From the NCBI GenBank assembly GCA_965153455.1, contig OZ234495.1:13822875-13886874 (forward strand): 64,000 nt of DNA. Direction: 5' to 3'. The position numbers and the translations under genes were made by a program. Under the pieces are notes generated by a model that made no database searches, was not told the DNA's origin, and was given only the letters and a program-made list of their open reading frames with translations. Shown one piece after another: positions 38,038 through 47,583 of this stretch (positions within the stretch are counted from its first letter, which is position 1; the number at the start of each line of letters is the position of its first letter). The stretch is from Sphagnum compactum. Taxonomy: Eukaryota; Bryophyta; Sphagnopsida; Sphagnales.

Positions 38038-39290
38038 TTTCAAGTATTTAAATGATAATGAATGAAGCATTGGGTTTTTTTTTCCCATAATTTCATGTTG
38101 CTAGTTTGTTTTCAAGTCTTTGTGTGTAATGAACCTATGATACAATAAACCCATGTATTGTTGTGATTGTGAAACATTGAATTAAAAAATTTAATGCTTA
38201 TATGGTTGGTGATCTTCGCAAGGGTGAGGTTTTTAAACATGAGTGATTAGGCCCCCCCTTGGGTGTAGTCTATATGAAATTCAAATTCTAAATGCATGAA
38301 TGATCTTAGCACAAACATGTAAGTTTCTTCTCTTGTTTAGTGTGTGTTATGTGAATTGTGTGTAAATTGAACTCTAACGTAAACTTGGTCTTATTATTGT
38401 TGAGAACTAAGTAGTTCAACAACATGATTGAAATCTAAAAACTTTAGGTAGAGTTGGGTGCTTTTTTCATGCAATAAAATTTCAAATTTCACTTTTAAAA
38501 AAAATCTTAATAAACCACTTTTTCTTCACATTCTTGGGATAATAATAAAAAATTCGCCAACAATAAATAATAAGAACCGTTGCTTCATATTAACTAGCAA
38601 TGATTTAAACACTCATTTTTCGCCTTCTTGAAAAAAAAAAAAAAGGCTCTTGCACTAACTTGGAGCCAGTGAAAGATATCTTTGAGGGATAATCACCCTA
38701 ATTTATGCAAAATGATAATAATAGAAAATGCACTGTTAATATTAGTTAATATTATGATATCATTATTATCATTATCTGAAATCGTAAATAAGAAATCAAA
38801 ATTTCAGTGGGTTTTGTTTTTCTTCCCCCCCCCCAACAAACTTTGTCATTTTCTCAACCAAAAAAGATTGGTTTTCCTTGTGCAAATTCGAATAATTTTG
38901 CTAATATTTCGGAATTTTTTTTCAAATTTCCAATATCACAAATTTAGAATTAAAAAAACATGATGAGGATATATTGAATTTTTGAAAAAGAATATTATAA
39001 TCATTATTTAGTATTAAGTGTTACTGGTCAGCAATTTATTTTTTCCAAATTTTTGATATACAGAATTGGTGAATTTTTTCCGGAAAGAAAAATTAGTCGA
39101 ATTCACACTTAAAAAAAAACCAAAAGTTTCTCAATTTTTTTTGGATTAAATTATTTTTCCAAAAAAAAATAAAAATCATTGAAGTGCAGGGAGAGGTAGG
39201 GGAGAAGCTGTGAAATTTGTAAATGAGAAAAGAAAAAAAAAGAGTAAGCAAGAGTGAGTGAGTAAGCAAGAGCATGCTCAACAGCAGCCC
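38038..39290. other. AT-rich stretch with homopolymer runs
   Basis: Poly-A (near 38,630), poly-C (near 38,826) and many T/A runs. No gene recognised. Confidence 0.5.
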
Positions 39291-39546
39291 TCTATTAACA
39301 CATCCAGTGTACACTGTTTAGTTTCTTCCCCCATCATCCATCCCCACCCATGAACATGAAAAGATGGACAGTACAAAGTGAGAGAGAGAGAGAGTATTTA
39401 ACTCTCACCATGTGGGGTCAATCATTGTAGTTGGCCAATGAGAACAATCATTTATTTTTGATAGAGAGGCATTTCCCTCCCTCCGTTCCTGCTCTACTAT
39501 TGGAAGGAACGGCACTGGATGGGCCCTGGATGTGCACTTTTTTCCA

Positions 39547-39740
39547 GGGGGCCCCAAGCAGTTTCACAGTACTTGTTCTGCAAATATTCATCCAAAAAGT
39601 ACTGTACAGGGATATATATGGGCAGTTTCAGAGTTTTTTTTTTTGGTACAAATTTTCATCCAAAAAGTTTGCAGGGAAAGTGCAGTTTCACAGTGTCTTT
39701 GTGCATCCAACATCTTCATCCAAAAGGTACTGTACAGGGG
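39547..39740. repeat. Three imperfect tandem units of about 60-70 bp
   Basis: Each unit runs from GCAGTTTCA(C/G)AG to TTCATCCAAAAAGT or AGGT, and the first and third end TACTGTACAGGG. This creates the spurious repeated peptide frames seen here. Confidence 0.7.
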
Positions 39741-40008
39741 CATTTGAACTGCTACCGTTGGGCTTGCTCTCTGAGTGCAGCGGCGGCGGCAGGAGAAGGA
39801 GGAGGAGGAGCAGCAGCAGCAAGTTGGGCGCTTGCTGGCTGTTCACCTCTTGGCCCTGGATTTCAGATTTGCTGCTGTAAAAGTAGTCCAAGAGTTGTCA
39901 GAAATACAGGATTAGCTTTCATTCGTGGCCGTCGAAAGCGCCGCGGGGCACGCGGGACGGATGGACGGTAAAACTCTTATTGGAAGACTGCTGCATACGC
40001 AGCCTGAG

Positions 40009-40027
40009 GAGGAGGAGGAGGAGGAGG
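40009..40027. repeat. (GAG)n microsatellite
   Basis: About six GAG units. GA dinucleotide runs also occur at about 39,379-39,394 and 40,299-40,312. Confidence 0.85.
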
Positions 40028-40309
40028 AGCGCAAGAAAAAAAAAGAAAAGAAGATAATGAGGTACGTCAGAGAGAGAGAGAAGTAGCATCATCATCAGTA
40101 GCAGCAGATAGGTGGAAAGGAAGAATCACGTATGTCCGATAACTGGAGAAGAAGCAGCATCGATGAAGAAAACAGGCATGTAAGAGATCGTGTTTTTGTC
40201 AAGCTAAGCTTTGATCGTTTGATCAGCGGCAAGCAAGCAAGCAGGACGGCAGGACGGACGGCAGTACGGACGGCAGAGTTAATAAGCAAAAACCGCGAGA
40301 GAGAGAGAG

Positions 40310-40460
40310 AGAATTAGGATAGCAAGAAACATCCAAATCCAAAAAAAAGGCGCAAAAAGAAAGAAAGAAAGAAAGAGAGACAGTGAGCGAAGAGAAGAGA
40401 AAGAGAGAAGAATTAGGATAGGTAGCAAGAAACATCCGAAACAAAAAAAGGCGGAAAGAG
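40310..40460. repeat. Direct repeat, two copies about 100 bp apart
   Basis: AATTAGGATA...GCAAGAAACATCC followed by an A-run and GGCG occurs at about 40,312 and 40,411, within GA-rich DNA. Confidence 0.65.
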
Positions 40461-40736
40461 ACAATAGGATGAAGGAAGGGGGGAAAGGCTACGAAGAAGA
40501 AGAAGATCGTTGGAGCAGAGAGGGGAGAGTGCGGCATGGAATGCGTGGTTTGCTAGCAGAGGAATTATTGATGGAGGCAAAGGTTTCGTGTTTTCTTCTT
40601 CTTCTTCTTCACGTTCTATCTGTTGCTTGTTCTGTTTGTTTGAAGGAGTTTGGTAATGTGTATGAATGTCTGTGCATGGATGAGCGGAGGACGCCGATAG
40701 ATAGATAGATAGATCATGTGGGCCCAGTCTGCCTGC

Positions 40737-40740
<4 letters not shown>

Positions 40741-40769
<29 letters not shown>
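40741..40769. repeat. (TC)n microsatellite
   Basis: About 14 TC units, preceded at about 40,698 by a short GATA run. Confidence 0.9.
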
Positions 40770-40771
<2 letters not shown>

Positions 40772-41686
40772 CTGTGCGATGAGGTGCTACTTGGTGCTAT
40801 ATAGAGCCATGAGATCTCCCGTCGTTGTGTCATCGCTTTCTTCATTTCCTCTCTCCACCAGCATTTGTGTGCGTGCACGAATTGTGTGCATTTGTGAAAG
40901 ATTGCGACTCTAGCTCTGTTCTTGTGCTTTGAATGTCTGGCTTGATTTCCGTCATACAATTTCCGTCTCTTACTTCTGCCTTTGTCATTGCTGTTCACAG
41001 TCGCTCCACGGTACATTGTCTTTGCTGCTGCTGTTGTTGAGCCTAACGTCGAACGTTGTTGCATGGGTAGAAGATGAAGACTTGTTGGTCACCACGTCGG
41101 GGGAACCTTCCACTTGTTGCCAGCTTTATGACTGATTTGCTGCTTTGCAGTAAGATTTGCTTGCTGATGTTGGTAGCAGTTCACTGATTCTCGCAGCCGA
41201 TTGTGATTGTTGGCATTATCTTGGAAGTGCAAGAATCAATTCTCCAGTGAAGTCGATAAGGAACTGCCTGTCATGTGCAGATATTGTCTGATAACAGAGT
41301 CTTGGCAACCATGCGTGCTTGATATCTATCTTCTTCTTTTTCTGTGGCAATTTGTGTGTAGTATTGTTGTTCATCTTTGTGTTGTGCTATATGATTACCA
41401 TTCCTGGTGTTGCTTGCAATCCCAAATCTTTTGCTGTTGGGAGTGCTGAAGAAGAAGCTCCTGAAGAGAGTAGAGTGTGTTTGTGACAACTTCTGATCAT
41501 TGATTTGCTCGAGAACTCTAGACTAGAGCAATCATGGGGAAGGTGGTGGAAGAAAGTGTTGTTATATTGCACATGATCAGTGGTGGTGTTTGTCATCACA
41601 TGAATATTGAGCTGGAATGCTAATGTTCCTGCATCTGCACCTGCACCAAAGTTTCACCATGTCAAATTGTCTCATCTGAAATTAGT

Positions 41687-41728
41687 AGAGCTTCTCGTAC
41701 ATGTCTCATGCATGAGTAGAGAAGCTCT
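41687..41728 (+). repeat. Hairpin with 10-bp perfect stem, followed by a second small stem
   Basis: AGAGCTTCTC (41,687-41,696) pairs perfectly with GAGAAGCTCT (41,719-41,728), with further partial pairing inside. Directly after it, CTTGGT (41,746-41,751) pairs with ACCAAG (41,763-41,768), and CCTCAT pairs with ATGAGG around that. Could be a small-RNA precursor within the candidate transcript. I recognise no conserved miRNA. Confidence 0.5.
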
Positions 41729-43324
41729 CTCCACCTCCTCATGTGCTTGGTCAACATACATTACCAAGTGGTGAGAGAAGGATGAGGACAACAAACATGG
41801 GACACAATGGTGCAGGGTGCAGTGCAGAAACATTGCATTCTAGCTGACCTCTGTTCATGCACTTCATCCCTCTTGGAATTTGACTGGTGCTACCTCTGTT
41901 TTGCTGTCAACAGCATGAGGGAGACAACAAAGGGAGGTACAAACGACTACAGGATCCCCCTGACATTGGGTGCCTTACAAAACTGTGGAAGGTTCATGGA
42001 ATCTGTCTTGAGACAGCTCCAAAAATATGGGTAAAGATCCTTGCTCAAACCTTCTTATCTGCCATCCGATCAATAATTTGAAACTAAATGTTTCTGTCAC
42101 AGATTTGAAATCTGGGGACTGCTGGTGGTGTGTGGAGTAGCATTTTGAAGGATGATAGGAAGTAGGTGCAGCATCCATGTGTTTGACAGGTGATTATAAT
42201 GTACTTTTCTGATAGCCTATTCCATCAGAGAAATCCACATCTTCTGGCCCTTAAACCAACCAGAATGTGTTTGATAAGTGTTGTCATTCTTGAGTCTGCA
42301 GATTACACAGCCTCTGGAATACCCAGGATCCATAATTGAGCTTGTTGCTTACACAGCCCAGTTTGTTGTAACCTAAGAGTCGGTTGCTTCTTATGGAATG
42401 TCATTGCAATGTTGTTGTTACAAAATCAAACATAGAAATTGTTAGTGTAATATTCAAACCACAGAACTTACTGGGTGTGTGACAAGGTGTGTTCTTGGAG
42501 GTCCATTCATGTGCTCTGGGGCAACCTGTGCTTTGAGGTCCATGTGCACTGATACGATTTGTGCTTAAATCTGGAATGAGCAGCCAGTGCACAAGTCACA
42601 ACAATGTATGCATTTGATTACATGCTTGGCTATGGATTGTTGCATTCTGGCTTTTGCCTTCCTGTATCATTGTGCTAAATGATAAATCCCATTCATTCAC
42701 CTTCCTTGTGGATTTGTTACTGGCAGGAGGTACCACACATCATGGGCCTTTCTGGTTGGCTTCTTTCTTTTCTTCCTGCACTGTCTTTTTCTTGGAATTA
42801 TGTTTTGCAGATTTACATCCTTTCATCCAGGTCTAGTGGGGGGTCCTTGGTCTGGTCCTTTCCTTAACCTATCAAGCTCCTGCCATAAGATGCCCAGCAG
42901 ATAGGTTTGGCTTGGTTTGGCATTTAAAAAATTACTATTATTATTATTATTTGGTATGTGCACTGTTGATAGTAGATACACAAGACTGGGATATGATGTG
43001 AAAGTGAGAGAATTGACTTCCATCCTCTGTTCTCTTTTGGTAATGAAAAGGAAAACATGGTTGACAATTGGAATTGTCTAATTGTACCTGAGGAATGCAA
43101 TGCATTCTGGAAATGCAGGTGTGTTTTAGTACATGTGTAAATACAATGTCACTCCACTCCACAGTGGTGAGTTACCTCTCCTAAACATGAAGTTGAGCAT
43201 TGTATTGTTCTCGCAACTATCATTTTTCTCTGTTGTAGCTACAACCATTAACAGCATATTCTTAACATCTGCTAACTTATGCCAGATTTTTTTTTTCCTC
43301 ACCCTTCTCTTCAAACACATCTTT

Positions 43325-43465
43325 TAGAAAAGCTTGATGAATATTAAACCTCTGCTTTGCTGGATCTTATGAGTATAGTGTATGCATCTTTTTGGAAAAG
43401 GTTGATGAATATTAAACTTCTGCTTTGCTGGATCTCGTGAGTATAGTGTATGCTACTTGCAGGCA
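43325..43465. repeat. Tandem duplication, period 68 bp, two units
   Basis: GATGAATATTAAAC...TGCTTTGCTGGATCT...TGAGTATAGTGTATGC occurs at 43,336 and 43,404 with few differences. Confidence 0.85.
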
Positions 43466-43860
43466 ATGCATTCATAAACGAATTGTGGAAAAAAAAACAA
43501 TTGTGAATAAGTGCGGCCAAGGCACACAGTACAGCATACGTCTTTCTCAGTGGAAATGGTTCTAGTATTTTATAGCTACTTGCGTAAGAGCATCTCCACT
43601 TGCAACCATAAAATGGCCTCTACACATCACTGTACCTTTGACGGCTGTTGTCAATACAGAGGAATCCAGCAAAATGTTTAGCTGGAAAAAGAGAATTTGT
43701 TTTGATATTTGTGGAAATCGTTAAGAATCCAAACTCAGGATTTTTTTCAAATTTGTGAAGTACTTTCCCTGGGGAGGATCTCTACTGGACCTGGTTCACA
43801 ATACGTGGTTTCTTCTCATAAAACCCCCATACAAATCCTACATTCGACCCTTTTTTCTTA

Positions 43861-44191
43861 GGGCCGCTTTAGATGAGGGTTCAAGGTCCATGGTCCAATC
43901 ACATAGGGCAATCCTATTGGATGAGAGCCATAAATTGAATCTGTGGCTTTTAGATGAGTGTCCAAGACCAAAAAGTGACAGATCAAGGCTCAACTTAAAT
44001 GGCAGTATTTTGGAGGGAAATTCAGTTGGTTCGGACCAAGAAAAAGAGCTCAAAAGGAGAGCTCATGATTTGAAGTACCAAGATGCAAGCTAGGGTCCAA
44101 GGCAGGGTCCCACTCAAGGATTCAATTTGATTCAAATGAGTCCAAATTGGATCCTAGGAATTTGGACCCTGAACCCCATCTAAAGTAGGCC
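43861..44191 (+). mobile_element. PIF/Harbinger (Tourist-like) MITE, 331 bp
   Basis: Ends GGGCCGCTTTAGATGAGGG and, inverted, GGCCTACTTTAGATGGGG continue as matching arms for about 28 bp (through TTCAAGGTCC/TTCAGGGTCC). Flanks are TTA and TCA, an imperfect TTA-type duplication. Internal GGCAATCCTATTGG is shared with the 104-bp element at 30.9 kb. The 112-codon frame here is accidental. Confidence 0.8.
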
Positions 44192-44288
44192 TCAGCCTCC
44201 TAAGACAGTGCTTAATGGGCTCCTTTCAACTTTCTTTAATCGTATCTTCTTCGTTAGTTTAGCATACCTTGATATAATCCTGATACTT

Positions 44289-44680
44289 GTTAGATATTTC
44301 TACAAAGTAAGGAAAACAAAGCAGCAGTACCCCCTCTTTGGTCATAAAGGGGGTTAGGTTTTTTTTAAACAGTCAAAAAAGTACATTAGGCTTAAATGAG
44401 GACTAGAATTCAAATTAGCATCAAATTTGGCCAAATCTGAGTTTCACCTTGTTTATTGTTTCCTGATTGTGTCAACCAATCAAAGTTATGGCTTTGTGTA
44501 CTAGAGTTATAAATATTCTCAAATCTCATGTGTTGAATCCTGAGTTCCCAAATTTTATACCCCATATATAATAAAATTTCCATTACTTGGCGCATAACAA
44601 TGTTTAGAGATTGAAAGAGGATTGGGGGATGGAAGAGGGGCGCAAAAGGGCATCACTTTATGGGTATCTCTATAAACTTA
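44289..44680 (+). mobile_element. Family B element, copy 4 (diverged)
   Basis: Same order as copy 1: CAGTACCC.CT..TTTGGTCATA, AAAAAAGTACATTAG, GAGTTTCAC, TAAAATTTCC.TTACTT, TGAAAGAGG.TT.GGGG and a final GGGTATCTCTA. It lies about 100 bp after the 331-bp MITE. Confidence 0.6.
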
Positions 44681-47001
44681 TCAATGGTTTTGCTTTCTTC
44701 AGCAATATCAGATCCCATCCATTTAATCTCAGAACACAGAAGACTACAAGAGGCACCTTACACTCATGTAAAAACCGGACAATTTTTTGTATACCGGGAG
44801 GCCGCATCACATCATGCAAGATGGCCTCCACAGCGACAGCAGGTGATGCATTTCATTACATTTTTCCCTAAATCCCTCCCCATTTTCATAAAGCTCCATG
44901 TCCCAAACAACAGATAAGCTCCCTCTCTTTGCAGCCAAAAAAGTCTGCAAGGCTTTTAATGTTGGGGTGAAGCTCTCAGTCAGTCAGACAATGGCATTAC
45001 CAGAATGGGGCGTGCTGTGCTTCTCATGAGCGCTGATTCCGGTAATGCTCCCATCCTTGGGCTTTACCCTACACATAATGCTCTGTTCAATTTCGGCCTT
45101 TGTTATCTTCTGTACCTTCTGACATATATTGGGCATGTGTCCACTCTGGTGGTCCTTTCCAACTGCAAAAGAAAGCTCCATCAGAAATTTAAATGTGCAT
45201 CATGTTGGGGAAAGCTTTGTCCCTCAGCTCTCAGTATGTTTGAGAGCCAAGGGAAGATGCATTCCCTTACATGAAGGGGTCTAGTTGAATGTTTGATTTC
45301 TTGACGAGTTTGAGGTTTGTTTGCCTTTAGCAAATAAGTGTGTAGTGAACTTTGAAAATGTGCCTGTAATGGCCCACTACATCTTAGTCATGTAGAAGTG
45401 TATATGGGAACTTCATTCTCTATGAAAGCCTGATTAAAAAAAGTTCCCCCCACAATGGATAGATCGTAAGCCATAAGTATGACCTCATGAATGTATTTGT
45501 TGGATTAAAAAGAAAAGAAACATCATGAGTTACAATTTTCTAATAATTCCCATAAGATAAAAAAACAATTTCATATAACTTTTTGGTCATTGGTTCGAAA
45601 CAAGTGACATCACAAGTTTACAATTTTCTAAAAACTTCACAAGCTGAAAAAATATTTCACATAAAAATTGGTGTTTCAGACATGCCTTAGGTGGAATAGG
45701 CATATGAAGGATGAACGATGTGAACACTTGGGAGTGGATGAAGAGATTGTTGTCCTAGATGAGGTAGGTGTTGTAGCTGAGGTTAGGTAAAGTAGTCTAA
45801 GGTAGTATTGTAACGTAGGGTAGGCCAACAATTTGGCACCAATTGCTCTATTGCACAAGATGAAGAAGACTAAATAAATAAATAAATAAAACATGTATAA
45901 GATATACACTTTCATGTGGTGTTTAGCAGCTGAGGAGACTCCATTGTGGATACAAAGTCATTGGGGACACACCACATTGGCCACAAGCACACTAAAATAC
46001 ACACTAGCTTCCTCTTATGTGATACACTGACCCTTCCCAACACCCCACCCACTCTTTAACTCAATTTGCTTCTGGACACTGAACTGGCATGTATCAAGTA
46101 GAGAGCCTTAATAAATATATGAGGTTTGAGTCAACATTTTCAGCCTCAGCCGTATTCTTCCACACCCGAGGAATTTAGGGCAAACTTGAAGCAGCCGCTC
46201 CAAAATATCACAGTGTTCCATAATGGGCCCATAAACTGCCAAACCTTTTCTTCTATGATCTATCCTCTCTAATCCAATAGAACCATCTAATCCCGTAAAG
46301 CAACCTGAAATTCAGGTGTTTCTTAGACAGGCCCATAAGCAGCCCGACTATTTTGTTCTATCCTATTTAATCCAATAAAACCATGCAAACGTACCAACCT
46401 ATTTTGTTCTATCTCTACCAATGATGGCTAATAATGACCCAAAGTTGGTGATGTGAAGTGGACTTTGGTAAGGCACTTCCCACCACACAACAAATGTTCT
46501 ATCTCCTTCCAATGATCCAAAAGAAAAAAGGCCGGCATGCATGGAAGTCTGCCATTGGGGATGACCGTCGATGGATCATAGTCTTCAAAGGAGTGCACCA
46601 TTTTTTAGATGGCTTTTTTTTCTAGAATGTCTGAAGATGTGGGTGGACCCATCATGATATTTTCTTCCATGCAACTTGGGTGGAATAAAACAAGATCCTA
46701 AAAAGTTTTCATGACTGTTGGTGATTTTGCTGACATCAGTTGGGTGGGGTCCATATGTTGAAACATTAAAAAGCCCTTCCCAAATGAACAAAAAAAGGAC
46801 CCAATTCATCATTGTGCCTCATTTGCACGCACCTAGTTTTCAGAGATACTAATGAAAACACACGCACTCTAGTGGCCTAATATAAGTTGATTAACTGTTA
46901 GCTAATCTTTTTCCATTGATCTTTTCCATTGCCAAGTTCAATGCACAACTGGGAACCCAAATCGTGAATTCTTATCTCCTTGGACTTCAACCCAAAAACA
47001 A
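44681..47001. other. Intergenic stretch with one tandem duplication
   Basis: A roughly 105-bp unit (GGCCCATAA...CTATCCT..TTAATCCAATA.AACCAT) is repeated near 46,225 and 46,330, with a partial third. An AAAT microsatellite sits near 45,872-45,890. Frames of 65-89 codons near 44.6-45.3 kb have no motif. Confidence 0.45.
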
Positions 47002-47240
47002 TAGAGTTATTGCTGTCTTCACCCTGTCTTTGGGCCTGCTTTCACACCCTATCCCCTCTTTCAATGGTATCCGCAAAGTAAGGAAATTTTATTAAATCTC
47101 AATACGGAATGCTGAAACTCAGCATTTAATGCACAAGGCTTCCAGTAGTTTTACAGGTAGGAGCAGTGAAAATATATGTGGCCTTAGTGACCCAGCCCCC
47201 ATGACTGCACCAGTTCCGTTTCAGATGAACTAGTGCTCAT
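47002..47240 (-). mobile_element. Family B element, copy 3 (inverse, truncated)
   Basis: Starts TAGAGTTATT and reads as the reverse complement of the right half of copies 1-2 (CACCCTGTCTTTGGGCCTG, ATCCCCTCTTTC, GCTGAAACTCAGCATTTAAT). The far end is lost. It sits about 340 bp from the GC-rich retroelement. Confidence 0.65.
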
Positions 47241-47583
47241 TTAATTACTAAACCTGGTGCAATCACAAAGGTTCAGTCACACTTTTTTTTTTTGGCTCCC
47301 CTTCAAGGTTTTTTTTTTTTCACCTGAGGACCTCGCCTGCTCACCCAACTACCCTGTTCAAAAAAAATATTCTCACCTACCCTGCTCCTCTACTTATGTT
47401 ACGGATTTTTTTTTTCAAAGCTCTCTTTCTTTTTGTTGTCGTTGTCGATGCTACAACTATGTAATCACCCGTTGTCATCGCTAATGTTCAGAAAAGAACT
47501 AGGAATTGCCACAATTTCAAGGTGTGAGCAACACGAGGTGCAAATATTTTCAAGAAGACACCAAATCAAAGTTTGTCTTCCAC
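47241..47583. other. Short intergenic stretch with poly-T runs
   Basis: Nothing recognised. It forms the left flank of the GC-rich insertion. Confidence 0.5.

Larger units (their letters stand above)
39290..43560 (+). ncRNA. Candidate transcribed, non-coding locus or long 5' leader region
   Basis: Base use shifts here: GA/CT microsatellites, GAGGAG and CAGCAG runs, CTTCTTCTT, GATA and many CAG words, unlike the AT-rich DNA on both sides. This is the look of plant promoter and 5'-UTR DNA. Several acceptor-like sites (pyrimidine-rich then CAG, for example near 41,150, 42,104 and 42,811) would fit an intron-containing transcript. The longest frames (149-150 codons near 39,431-39,971) run through local repeats in two frames and resemble no protein. 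Strand is inferred only from the acceptor-like sites. Alternatives are the upstream region of a gene that lies elsewhere, or a dead gene. Confidence 0.3.

Noticed and set aside
39431-39971. 149- and 150-codon plus frames as a real gene
   Set aside because: Both cross the same three tandem units and a CAG/GAG microsatellite in different frames, with no domain and low-complexity ends.
39290-43560. Known conserved plant miRNA precursors (miR156, 160, 166, 171, 319, 390, 408, 529, 535)
   Set aside because: I looked for their mature sequences by eye in the UTR-like region and found none.
43585-43610. GAGCATCTCCA word as a hAT-type MITE start
   Set aside because: No matching inverted end or 8-bp duplication found nearby.
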